From the NCBI GenBank assembly GCA_001303955.1, contig LJUP01000006.1:1-51971 (forward strand): DNA of 51,971 bases, written 5' to 3'. How positions within the stretch are numbered: the stretch's first letter is position 1; each line of letters opens with the position of its first letter. Of the stretch, positions 44,296 through 51,601 are shown in pieces. The DNA is from Bacteroides sp. SM23_62 (GTDB lineage: Bacteria > Bacteroidota > Bacteroidia > Bacteroidales > SM23-62). The notes beneath the pieces are model-generated. The model was given only the letters and a program-made list of their open reading frames with translations, had not been told where the DNA came from and searched no databases. A program made the translations under genes and the position numbers.

Positions 44296-46938
44296 TTATT
44301 GGACCGGAATATTCATCCTAAAAGATACGCCTTTTTCTTTTTCACTGCTGCAGGTAATAGATCCATTCAGCCTCTGGTTTACGATATTGTAAACAATATG
44401 CAGTCCCAGGCCGGTTCCGGCCTTTTTATTGGTCGTAAAGAACGGGTCAAACACCTTGTCAATATGCTTCTCAGGTATGCCTTTCCCATTATCATGGTAG
44501 GCAAGCATCAGTTCCTTCCTGTTAACCTGTGCCGCAATGGTTATGGTCCCCTGCTTCATATCTTCAAAACCATGAACAACGCTATTGAGCACAAGGTTGG
44601 TCAGGATCTGGGAAAAGGCCCCCGGATAACTGTTTAACTCTATCTTTTCATCTATCTCCAGAATGATTTCAACCTTCTTCCCCTTGATACGGGGATACAG
44701 GCTGCGAATTACATCCTCAGTATATTCCTTCAACTTGAATTTACGCTGCTGCTCGGTGGACTGGTCCACCGATACCTGCTTGAAACTCTGGACCATGGTG
44801 GCTGTTCTTTCCATGTTGGCCAGGATTAGTTTTGCAGACTGGTTGGCTGTATTCAGATATTCCTTGAAGGCGGCTCTGGATATTTTATGGGATACATATT
44901 GTGCTGCCATTCTGCTGGTCTCTTCTGGCAGGCTGGAAGCAGCAGTTACACTTATGCCAACCGGTGTGTTTATTTCATGGGCCACCCCTGCTACCAGTCC
45001 CCCGAGTGCAGCCAGTTTCTCAGACTGTATCAATTGCTCCTGGGTGTTTTTAAGATGATCCAGGGTTATCTGAAGCTCTTCCTTCTGTTGTTCGATCTCA
45101 TCCTTCTGGGCTTCAATCTCCTCCTTTTGTTGGGAGATATATGCATTTTTTTCCTGCAGGGCTATATTCGCCTTTTGTTTCTGCCGGTAACTCCGGAGAA
45201 TCAAGGCAGCGATGATAATCATCAGTATAAAAGCACCGATAAAGGCATTCCTTACCAGTTGTTGTTTTTTAACTTCTGCGGCGTGCAGTTCTTCTCTTTT
45301 CAGGTTCTCGAGTTCCATGACCTGCTTCTCCTTTTCAAATTGATACCGGTTTTCCCTGGCTGTGATATCCCGTATATTCTCAGCATTCAACAGGCTGTCA
45401 CTTAATGTCTTGAAAATAACATGATATTCGTATGCCTGCTGGTAATATCCTTTGGCTGCATAAGATCCAGCTAGGGTTTCTGCAGCATCTCTCATAGCTT
45501 CCTTCACCCCTGCCTCACTGCCACGCTTATATCCCTTCAAGCCATAAGCAAGGGCTTTATTATATTCATTCATTTTCAGGTAGACATTACCCATGTGTGC
45601 ATGAAGCAGCGCAATTCTGCGTATACTTCCTATTTCTTCAGCAATCCTTAAAGCCTCCTCGTAAATATCGAGTGCAGCAGGATAATTTTCCTGCCGGAAA
45701 TTGACCATACCAATATTCAACAGACAGATCACAATCTGGGTCTTATCACCGCTTTCCCTGAATATTTCCAGGGCATTCCGGTAATTATCAAGTGCCCTGG
45801 AATAATCTTCTTTGTCAAGATTCACATTTCCAAGTCCGATGAATGTGCCTGCCATAGGGCCTTTTTCACCCAGCTCTTTACGTATTGCCAGGGCCTGCTC
45901 GTAATAATTCAGTGCCCTGGCGGTGTCATCCATTTTATAATAAATATTCCCAATATTATGATAACATAATCCCAGCCTGGATCTCTCACCGAGCTTCTCA
46001 CGATAGTCACATGTTTTAAAATATAATTCCAATGCCCTGGGATAGTCTCCCTGGTGCTCATAGATCAATCCGATATTATTCAGGCAATCTGCTACCGTGC
46101 TGCTATCGCCCAATGACTCACGGATTCCCAGGGATTTTTGGAAATATTCAATAGCCTTCGGATAATTGCCCAAATCCAAATGTACGATTCCGATATAATT
46201 ATAGGCCGCGGCCATCTGGATGCTGTCATCCAGCTGCTCAAATGTTTCCAGTGCATATTGATGGTTGGTAAGCGCCTGGGTGTATTCCCCCTGGTTGCAT
46301 AGATTCCATCCGATCGAATTATAGCAATCGGCCAGTCCCTTCCGGTCACCGGTTGCTTCATACAGGTCCAGCAATTTATAATAATAATCCAGTGCCTGTG
46401 GAAAGTTCCCACGCCGGTTATAGATAAATCCAAGGTAACTGTAACTCTCCTTCAGTCCGATTGTATCCCTGATCTGCTCTCTTATTTTCAGCGCTTCATG
46501 ATAGTATTCCAGGGACAGATGATAGTCCTGCAGTTTGAACAGGCAGTATCCCAGGACTTGGTATCCACCTGCAGCAGCTTTTTGATCTCCCAGGTCTTCA
46601 TACATGTCAATGGATTGCTGGATATTATTCCTTGCCTGCCTGTAGTTTTCCCGGGCCACATTCAGGTTTGCCAGGTGATTGTAATAATCAGCGATTCCCT
46701 TGTTATATCCTGATTTTCTTGACAACCTGAATGCCCGGTTCGCAAAATCCCTGGCCAGGGAGGTATCACTGTTAATATATGCAATAAATAACTGGTTGAG
46801 AAGGTCAATTTTAACAGTATCGGATTTTGCCTTTCTGATTAATTTTTCCAGGCTGTCGACCTTGACCTGATCCTGGGTAAAGACCTGGATAGTCATGAGG
46901 AGGAAGCAAAGAAACAGGGGAATCCGGACTTTGATCAT
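44296..46938 (-). CDS. TPR-domain sensor histidine kinase (tandem paralogue)
   Basis: I start at 46938 (MIKVRIPLFLCFLLMTIQVFTQ, a signal peptide); the ORF-track start 18 codons upstream adds residues that mask it. About 880 residues: ten or eleven 40-residue TPRs (for example ADCLNNIGLIYEHQGDYPRA), coiled coil, transmembrane helix (AFIGAFILMIIIAALIL), a second coiled coil rich in EEIEAQKDEIEQQKEE, DHp with AHEINTPVGIS, and HATPase (NLVLNSVVHGFED, HDNGKGIPEK, TGLGLHIVYN). No receiver domain. It heads the two-kinase operon and is preceded by a 21-bp direct-repeat site and -7-like element at 47122-47186. Confidence 0.92.
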   Translation of the reverse strand: MIKVRIPLFLCFLLMTIQVFTQDQVKVDSLEKLIRKAKSDTVKIDLLNQLFIAYINSDTSLARDFANRAFRLSRKSGYNKGIADYYNHLANLNVARENYRQARNNIQQSIDMYEDLGDQKAAAGGYQVLGYCLFKLQDYHLSLEYYHEALKIREQIRDTIGLKESYSYLGFIYNRRGNFPQALDYYYKLLDLYEATGDRKGLADCYNSIGWNLCNQGEYTQALTNHQYALETFEQLDDSIQMAAAYNYIGIVHLDLGNYPKAIEYFQKSLGIRESLGDSSTVADCLNNIGLIYEHQGDYPRALELYFKTCDYREKLGERSRLGLCYHNIGNIYYKMDDTARALNYYEQALAIRKELGEKGPMAGTFIGLGNVNLDKEDYSRALDNYRNALEIFRESGDKTQIVICLLNIGMVNFRQENYPAALDIYEEALRIAEEIGSIRRIALLHAHMGNVYLKMNEYNKALAYGLKGYKRGSEAGVKEAMRDAAETLAGSYAAKGYYQQAYEYHVIFKTLSDSLLNAENIRDITARENRYQFEKEKQVMELENLKREELHAAEVKKQQLVRNAFIGAFILMIIIAALILRSYRQKQKANIALQEKNAYISQQKEEIEAQKDEIEQQKEELQITLDHLKNTQEQLIQSEKLAALGGLVAGVAHEINTPVGISVTAASSLPEETSRMAAQYVSHKISRAAFKEYLNTANQSAKLILANMERTATMVQSFKQVSVDQSTEQQRKFKLKEYTEDVIRSLYPRIKGKKVEIILEIDEKIELNSYPGAFSQILTNLVLNSVVHGFEDMKQGTITIAAQVNRKELMLAYHDNGKGIPEKHIDKVFDPFFTTNKKAGTGLGLHIVYNIVNQRLNGSITCSSEKEKGVSFRMNIPVQ

Positions 46939-47121
46939 CTCATTGGTATTATTTGAATACTCAAACCACGCCATTTGAATGATACTTCCCAAACCCGCCT
47001 ATATTATAAAGGAGTATTCAGTATTAAATTAATGAAAGTCTGGGAAATTGCATCCTGCCGGGTCAATTCCCAACTTACAACCTTGCTTGAATACAAATTC
47101 ATCATCACTGTTTTAGCAGTA

Positions 47122-47186
47122 TAAACTTACGACAAGAGGGTATTCAAATCTAACAGGTATGTAACGTCGATTGACAGATATGTAAC
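47122..47186 (-). promoter_or_regulatory. 21-bp direct-repeat activator site plus -7 element (TPR kinase operon)
   Basis: On the minus strand GTTACATATCTG starts at 47186, CAATC follows at 47173-47169, and GTTAC closes at 47165-47161. This is one of the two best copies, with a 12-base arm (CAG[GA]TATGTAAC on the plus strand) repeated at 21 bp. A -7-like TAAGTTTA lies at 47129-47122, 32 bases on. It sits just after the terminator of the upstream peptide gene and 184 bp before the kinase start. Confidence 0.65.
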
Positions 47187-47203
47187 TGAATCAGTATGGA
47201 TGT

Positions 47204-47234
47204 AAAAAAAGCGCAGTAAAGGGGACTGCGCTTT
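47204..47234 (-). terminator. Intrinsic terminator of the 69-residue peptide gene
   Basis: On the minus strand a ten-pair stem (AAAGCGCAGT/ACTGCGCTTT, bases 47225-47234 and 47208-47217) with a seven-base loop ends in a T7 run (47210-47204). It separates the peptide genes from the TPR kinase operon and shares its GCGCAGT/ACTGCGC stem with the terminator at 2457. Confidence 0.8.
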
Positions 47235-47315
47235 CTCGGGTTGGTAGTGGTTTTTAATCTAACCGAACCTAAAACTTGATGCCGAGTTTAAGCTTTTCCG
47301 GGCATTTCGGTTGTT

Positions 47316-47525
47316 TTACTCCTGCGCCGGTTGGGAATACTGGATACCTTGTAGTGTTTCAGCCAGGATTTCACAGTCCACATTTCCTGTGGAGAGCGCT
47401 GCCGTTTTCCCGGTATGCTCGGTAAGGCAGTTCAGTGCGCAAATGGCGGCAATCAATACCAGGTAAATGACCAGTCTCAAGGGACTTGGAAAAGCATCTA
47501 TAGACCTAGACTTTGTGGTTTTCAT
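47316..47525 (-). CDS. Small exported peptide, 69 residues
   Basis: A perfect AGGAGG ribosome site precedes the ATG by nine bases. The product has a signal-type N-terminus (FPSPLRLVIYLVLIAAICALN) that matches the neighbour at 48024 in pattern: MKT, ~8 polar residues, FPxPxR, then Y, hydrophobic core, C-x-LN. The mature part (TEHTGKTAALSTGNVDCEILAETLQGIQYSQPAQE) lacks the W-M repeats of that neighbour, so the two share a leader but not a body. In another frame the bases after its stop could encode KCPEKLKLGIKF, hinting at a frameshifted longer ending. It is 46 bp downstream of the repeat-bearing gene, probably in the same transcript, and followed by a terminator. Function unknown. Confidence 0.65.
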   Translation of the reverse strand: MKTTKSRSIDAFPSPLRLVIYLVLIAAICALNCLTEHTGKTAALSTGNVDCEILAETLQGIQYSQPAQE

Positions 47526-47571
47526 GATTTGGGCCTCCTGTGTTTGTCGTTATTATTTCTTTTAAGGATTA

Positions 47572-48024
47572 TTACCTACGTGCCAGCATCCTGGCGGCAC
47601 ATTCCCATCTGCAGTTACTGACCATCCAGCATTCCAGGGGGAAATCCTGTTCGGCTTCTACAACCAGGCACCTTTGCTCGAAGTTGATCATCCAGGGCTC
47701 TAAGCTGATCTCCGATTCCCCGGTTCCGGCCACATGGTCATGGCTGAAGGAAAGCATCCAGGGTTCTACATTAATCTCAGGCTCCTCATTTTCAGCCAGG
47801 TATCCGTTTTCGAAATCCATCATCCAATCCTGAAGCTGGATGGCAGGTTCTTCTTCATCTGCCAGGGCAATGACCAGCTGGCTGTAAAAGTTATCTGCCT
47901 TCCTGGTGGTCTGGGCATTAAGGGCTACCCAGTTGAGGAAACACAGTACCACGACAGCACATATATATAAAGAAAATCTGCCTGGCCTGGGGAAATCTCC
48001 GGTGGTTTGGTGTGCAGTTTTCAT
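47572..48024 (-). CDS. Exported protein with four 22-residue E-x-W-M repeats
   Basis: 150 residues with a good ribosome site (AGGAG). A signal peptide (FSLYICAVVVLCFLNWVALNAQ, cleavage near 38) leads to four repeats whose Trp-Met pairs fall at 67-68, 89-90, 111-112 and 133-134, an exact 22-residue period. Units read QLQDWMMDF, NVEPWMLSF, SLEPWMINF and PLECWMVSN, each preceded by an acidic E-x-E/I stretch. The spaces are acidic, without cysteine pairs until the last unit. I do not recognise a named domain; similar E.WM repeats occur in small Bacteroidota exported proteins as far as I recall. It heads the peptide operon behind the best copy of the 21-bp direct-repeat promoter. It could be a secreted or periplasmic ligand for the neighbouring TPR kinases; that is inference. 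Confidence 0.75.
   Translation of the reverse strand: MKTAHQTTGDFPRPGRFSLYICAVVVLCFLNWVALNAQTTRKADNFYSQLVIALADEEEPAIQLQDWMMDFENGYLAENEEPEINVEPWMLSFSHDHVAGTGESEISLEPWMINFEQRCLVVEAEQDFPLECWMVSNCRWECAARMLARR
47593..47856 (-). repeat. 66-bp tandem coding repeat (four units)
   Basis: The four W-M repeats are also visible as DNA: CATCCAGGG.TCTA at 47685-47703 and again at 47751-47769, 66 bp apart, with the other two units more diverged. This points to internal duplication followed by drift. Confidence 0.6.
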
Positions 48025-48086
48025 TTTTTGGTTCTCCTATTTTTAATTTATTGCCTTCGGTTTTTGATTACTCGGACTTTCTGATA

Positions 48087-48152
48087 CAAATTTACAACAC
48101 CGCACCGCCCGGAATCTAACAGTACTGTAACCAAGATTGCCAAATATGTAAC
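48087..48152 (-). promoter_or_regulatory. 21-bp direct-repeat activator site plus -7 element (W-M repeat gene)
   Basis: Best copy. On the minus strand GTTACATATTTG starts at 48152, CAATC is at 48139-48135 and GTTAC at 48131-48127. A perfect -7 element TAAATTTG lies at 48094-48087, 33 bases from the proximal half, and 63 bases upstream of the gene start. No TTG is found at -33, which fits activation by a bound regulator in place of that contact. Confidence 0.7.
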
Positions 48153-48178
48153 CCCTGAAATTTTGTTATCCCAGACAG

Positions 48179-48204
48179 GTAACATTTATTGATACATATG
48201 TATC
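48179..48204 (-). promoter_or_regulatory. Second 21-bp direct-repeat site upstream of the W-M repeat gene
   Basis: GATAC (48204-48200), 16 bases with CAATA in the CAATC position, GTTAC (48183-48179). It lies 52 bp (about five helical turns) upstream of the first site, centre to centre, so a second dimer could bind on the same face. Confidence 0.5.
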
Positions 48205-48405
48205 AGATTAGTGGCAAGACCTGAATGTATATTACTGATAATCTGTAATTTATAATCTTGAAAAATCGCTGTACCCCAAATTCATGACAAATCAATAGTT
48301 TTTTTACCTGATTACACTAATTTTGCACAACCAAAGCAGGACTTTCAATCTCCCAAGCGTATATGAACTTGATCAGGTCCTTCCTTTTAGCGTGATCATA
48401 AAGCC

Positions 48406-49365
48406 ATGGATCTTTCCCGGCGGAAATTCATTCATAGAACAAGCGCTTTTGCAGCAGGCAGTTGCCTGATCCCGGCCCTGTCCCATTACTCATGCAATCC
48501 AGCTGGCAAGGCAGGACCTGTCCGCATGGGCTTTGTCGGACCTGAAGAGCATTTCAGGTACTATAAACCGGTGTTTCAGAAAGTGAAAGATGCAAGTGTG
48601 GAGATAACCTCCCTTGATGAAGCCCTGACAAGTAACCTTCAAGCCATATTCATTGATTCGTATCCAACCATAAAGCCAGCCCAGATTATTCTCCTGCTGG
48701 AACAGAACAAGGACATTGTCACACCCTATCCCCTGGCTGGCAGCCTTGATGAATACAGCAGGATCCAGGCGTTTTTAGAGCGGTACAATCGGAAACTCGG
48801 AATGCTGAATCCACTGCACTTTTATCCGGCGATAAGGACATTGAAAGAATGGCTGGCCGAAAAAAAATATGATCTTTCCGAAATCAGGGTAAGCTGCCAC
48901 CCCTACCAACTCATCAAGGGTTATCATGTAAACGGCTATGCCGGGGCGGTCCAGCCCCTGCAGCGGATGATTTCCTTTATAAGCGGTAAATTCCCGCTCT
49001 CCCTCTTCATTGAAAAAATAAAAACAAAGGGTGTCCGGCGCTGGATCCTGGATTATGATTCCTTCCAGGCCACATTTCAGGTTGATCCCGGACAGACAGG
49101 ATGGATCATGGAGCTGGATGGTCCAGCGCTGAGTGCCCTTACAGACCATACGGGCCTGCTCAGACTGAATGACGAGGTTGAACCCAGGCGTTCACCGGAA
49201 CCTTCTGTCTGGGACAGGTCGATGATCAGGAACCTGGAAGATTTTATTCAGGCTGTCCGGTCAAGAACCGAACCGATGGTTAACTCCCTTGACGGATTGT
49301 CAGCCATCATCCTGAACCAGGCAGCGGAGAAATCAATGCAAAATGGAACAAGGATTAATCTCTGA
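48406..49365 (+). CDS. Tat-signal Gfo/Idh/MocA-like protein (degenerate)
   Basis: A twin-arginine leader (DLSRRKFIHRTSAFAAGSCL) opens a 319-residue protein that follows the layout of Gfo/Idh/MocA oxidoreductases: a short N-terminal Rossmann-like part (VRMGFVGPEEHFRYYKPVFQKV), the second strand region LDEALTSNLQAIFIDSYP, and the C-terminal alpha/beta domain ending in the typical VRSRTEPMVNSLDGLSAIILNQAAEKSMQNG. The nucleotide-binding G-x-G-x-x-G is not intact (GFVGPEEHF), and no catalytic EKP motif is seen, so dinucleotide binding is doubtful. A Cys near the end of the leader (SHYSCN) might be a lipidation site. It diverges from the peptide operon with a ~380-bp gap holding only that operon's regulatory sites. 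Confidence 0.7.
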   Translation: MDLSRRKFIHRTSAFAAGSCLIPALSHYSCNPAGKAGPVRMGFVGPEEHFRYYKPVFQKVKDASVEITSLDEALTSNLQAIFIDSYPTIKPAQIILLLEQNKDIVTPYPLAGSLDEYSRIQAFLERYNRKLGMLNPLHFYPAIRTLKEWLAEKKYDLSEIRVSCHPYQLIKGYHVNGYAGAVQPLQRMISFISGKFPLSLFIEKIKTKGVRRWILDYDSFQATFQVDPGQTGWIMELDGPALSALTDHTGLLRLNDEVEPRRSPEPSVWDRSMIRNLEDFIQAVRSRTEPMVNSLDGLSAIILNQAAEKSMQNGTRINL

Positions 49366-49370
49366 AAGAC

Positions 49371-50066
49371 TTACCAGGGAATGACTTTTCTGTCAGCGTA
49401 GAATTTTCCGTTCTCGATTTTATCTGCTGTTGCAAGCCATACCGCCGTATCTGCTCCTTCCTTGATGGACTTTTCAGCACTGGGTCCGCCCATGTCTGTG
49501 CATACCCGGCCGGGACACATGGTATTTACCTTGATCCCCTTCCCTTCCAGTTCCCTGGCCAGTACAACCGTCAGTGCATTCAGGGCTGCCTTGGAGATCC
49601 GGTAGGCTGCGTGTCCACCCCCCATTCCGGATAATTGCCCCATCCTGCTGGAGATATTGATCACCCGGGCATCTTTACTTTCCTTGAAGGAGGGTACCAT
49701 TGTCCTGGTCAACATAAGGGGACCATAAAAATTGGTGGCCATTGTTTTATGCAGGTCCTCCAGTTCCATATCCATGGCTCTGTGGTTTTCCTCTATCATG
49801 ATCCCCGCATTATTGATAAGGACATCCAGCCTTCCACAGGTATCTTCCACATAATCAGCCACATCAATGATACTCTGTTCATCGGTAACATCAAGCTGAT
49901 GATACCAGGCTGTTTTCCATGTTTCCCTGAGCTTATTTACCAGTGGACGCCCTTCATGCATGTTACGGGCTGTAAAAACTACGTTCCAACCAATTTCCAG
50001 AAGTTGTTTGCCTATTTCCAGGCCGAGTCCCCGATTCGCTCCGGAGATCAAAGCAATTTTATCCAT
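49371..50066 (-). CDS. Short-chain dehydrogenase/reductase (classical SDR)
   Basis: NAD(P)-dependent oxidoreductase, 231 residues, cytoplasmic. The cofactor loop is SGANRGLGLEIG (~8-19), LDVTDE is the adenine-binding part, NNAG is at ~86, the catalytic Ser is in VINISSRMG (~137), and YRISK (~156-160) is the Tyr-x3-Lys pair; CPGRVCTDMGG follows. These make a complete active site. Residues FTARN after strand 2 favour NADP. The substrate is unknown. It is four bases downstream of the orphan T9SS-domain gene and convergent with the Gfo/Idh-like gene. Confidence 0.92.
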   Translation of the reverse strand: MDKIALISGANRGLGLEIGKQLLEIGWNVVFTARNMHEGRPLVNKLRETWKTAWYHQLDVTDEQSIIDVADYVEDTCGRLDVLINNAGIMIEENHRAMDMELEDLHKTMATNFYGPLMLTRTMVPSFKESKDARVINISSRMGQLSGMGGGHAAYRISKAALNALTVVLARELEGKGIKVNTMCPGRVCTDMGGPSAEKSIKEGADTAVWLATADKIENGKFYADRKVIPW

Positions 50067-50070
50067 GTCG

Positions 50071-50436
50071 TTATTTGGTTTTCATGACTTTTATGACCGT
50101 CTTATCCGATGGTGTTCGCAATGTAATATAATACATCCCGGTACGTACAAGGCTGCCAGATTCATCCATGCCATCCCACTTAACTCGCTGTAAACCGGCC
50201 TGCTGGTCTTCTTTGACAAGGGACTTGATTTGCTGGCCAAGGATATTGTTGATCTGTATCTCAACCCGCCCATCCTGCTGAAGATGATATTCTATGGTTA
50301 TATTTTCCATGAACGGGTTGGGGTATGCCTTTGATTCCCCAAGCGATCCGGCAGGCTGGGCAATCAATCCGGTGAACGGGATAATAAAAAAAACAATACC
50401 AAATAAAGTTTTAATAAAGTGCATACATCTGCTCAT
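50071..50436 (-). CDS. Stand-alone T9SS type A sorting domain with signal peptide
   Basis: About 121 residues from ATG 50436, chosen because a strong GGGAGGG ribosome site precedes it; the ORF-track start 33 codons upstream is not needed. A signal peptide (MHFIKTLFGIVFFIIPFTGLIAQ) is followed almost at once by the sorting domain: AYPNPFMENITIEYHLQQ, RVEIQINNILGQQIKSLV, QRVKWDGMDESGSLVRTGMYYITLR. There is no cargo domain between. Such a protein would reach the T9SS with nothing to deliver. It may be the tail of a deleted gene that kept or gained a signal peptide, or a dedicated small surface protein. It is followed by an SDR gene four bases on and divergent from a zinc alcohol dehydrogenase. 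Confidence 0.8.
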   Translation of the reverse strand: MSRCMHFIKTLFGIVFFIIPFTGLIAQPAGSLGESKAYPNPFMENITIEYHLQQDGRVEIQINNILGQQIKSLVKEDQQAGLQRVKWDGMDESGSLVRTGMYYITLRTPSDKTVIKVMKTK

Positions 50437-50542
50437 ACTCAACCCTCCCATTTTATGTTTACGAAAATATGAAAATCTGCTTATATGTAAAAATATGCAT
50501 GCAAATTTAATGCCGAGTTTCATATATTTATACAAAAAACAG

Positions 50543-51595
50543 ATGAAGGCATTAACATTCCACGGTAAAATGGATATCCGTTATGAGACGGTACCGGATC
50601 CGGAAATCAAGGAACCCGCTGACGCCATTGTAAAGGTGAGCCGGACGGCCGTGTGCGGATCTGACCTGCATATTTACCACGAGCGGGAATCCGGACTCGA
50701 TAAAGGCACAATTATGGGGCATGAATTTATCGGTGAGGTGATGGAAGTGGGAAAGGATATCAGGAATCTTAAAAAGGGTGAAATGGTGGCAAGTCCTTTT
50801 ACCACCAATTGCGGAAAATGCTATTTCTGTGACATAGGCCTTACGGCCCGCTGTATCAACGGGCAGATGTTTGGCTGGGTGGAGAGTGGAATGGGACTGC
50901 AGGGCACCCAGGCGGAATACGTCAGGGTCCCCTATGCTGACACTACCCTGGTCAGCATTCCTGAGGATCTTTCACCCCATCACCTCCTGCTGAGCGGAGA
51001 TACGCTTTCGACGGGGTACTTCTGCGCTGATATGGCTGAGATCACCCCCGGCGGATTGTATGTTGTGATTGGTTGCGGACCTGTGGGCATCATGACCATT
51101 ATGAGTGCCTTTGAACAGGGTGCACTTCATATCATTGCCATAGACAGTATACCTGCCCGGTTGGAAATGGCCAACAGGCTGGGAGCCATTGCGGTGCCAT
51201 TGCATGAAGATCCTGTTTTGAACGTCATGGAAAAAACTCATGGCACCGGAGCAGAAGCAGTGATGGAAGCAGTGGGGAGTCCCGTTGCACAGGACCTCGC
51301 CCTCAAGCTTGTTCGGCCCGGAGGCATCATTTCAACGGTGGGTGTTCACACTTCTGACCTGTTTGCATTTTCCCCTGCGGATGCCTATAACATGAATCTT
51401 ACCTACAGGGTCGGACGATGTTCTGCCCGGTATTATATGGATATCCTTCTGCCAAAACTGGAAGACTGGCCTTTTGACCTGGATATGATCATCAGCCATG
51501 AACTCCCACTGTCAGATGGTCCCAGGGCCTATGAAATGTTTGACAGGAAGGAAGAGAATAGTATGAAGATCCTGCTGAAACCGGGCCGGTCCTGA
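50543..51595 (+). CDS. Zinc-dependent alcohol dehydrogenase (MDR family)
   Basis: Medium-chain dehydrogenase, 350 residues from ATG 50543 (MKALTFHGKMDIRYETVPDPEI); the ORF-track start 83 codons upstream runs through the divergent neighbour's leader. The catalytic zinc site is C in AVCGSDLHIYH (~38) and the GHE in IMGHEFIGEV (~62-70); the structural-zinc cysteines lie in TTNCGKCYFCDIGLTARC (~90-107). NAD(P) binding is in YVVIGCGPVGIMTIMSA (~172-188). It fits the family of threonine/sorbitol/formaldehyde-type dehydrogenases; the substrate is not determined. It is convergent with hypE, six bases apart. Confidence 0.92.
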   Translation: MKALTFHGKMDIRYETVPDPEIKEPADAIVKVSRTAVCGSDLHIYHERESGLDKGTIMGHEFIGEVMEVGKDIRNLKKGEMVASPFTTNCGKCYFCDIGLTARCINGQMFGWVESGMGLQGTQAEYVRVPYADTTLVSIPEDLSPHHLLLSGDTLSTGYFCADMAEITPGGLYVVIGCGPVGIMTIMSAFEQGALHIIAIDSIPARLEMANRLGAIAVPLHEDPVLNVMEKTHGTGAEAVMEAVGSPVAQDLALKLVRPGGIISTVGVHTSDLFAFSPADAYNMNLTYRVGRCSARYYMDILLPKLEDWPFDLDMIISHELPLSDGPRAYEMFDRKEENSMKILLKPGRS

Positions 51596-51601
51596 TACAT
51601 G

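Noticed and set aside
47572-48024. W-M repeat protein as a radical-SAM-modified RiPP precursor
   Set aside because: The radical SAM gene is about 10 kb away, and the protein has a Sec-type signal peptide, atypical for most radical SAM RiPP precursors; kept only as a remote possibility.
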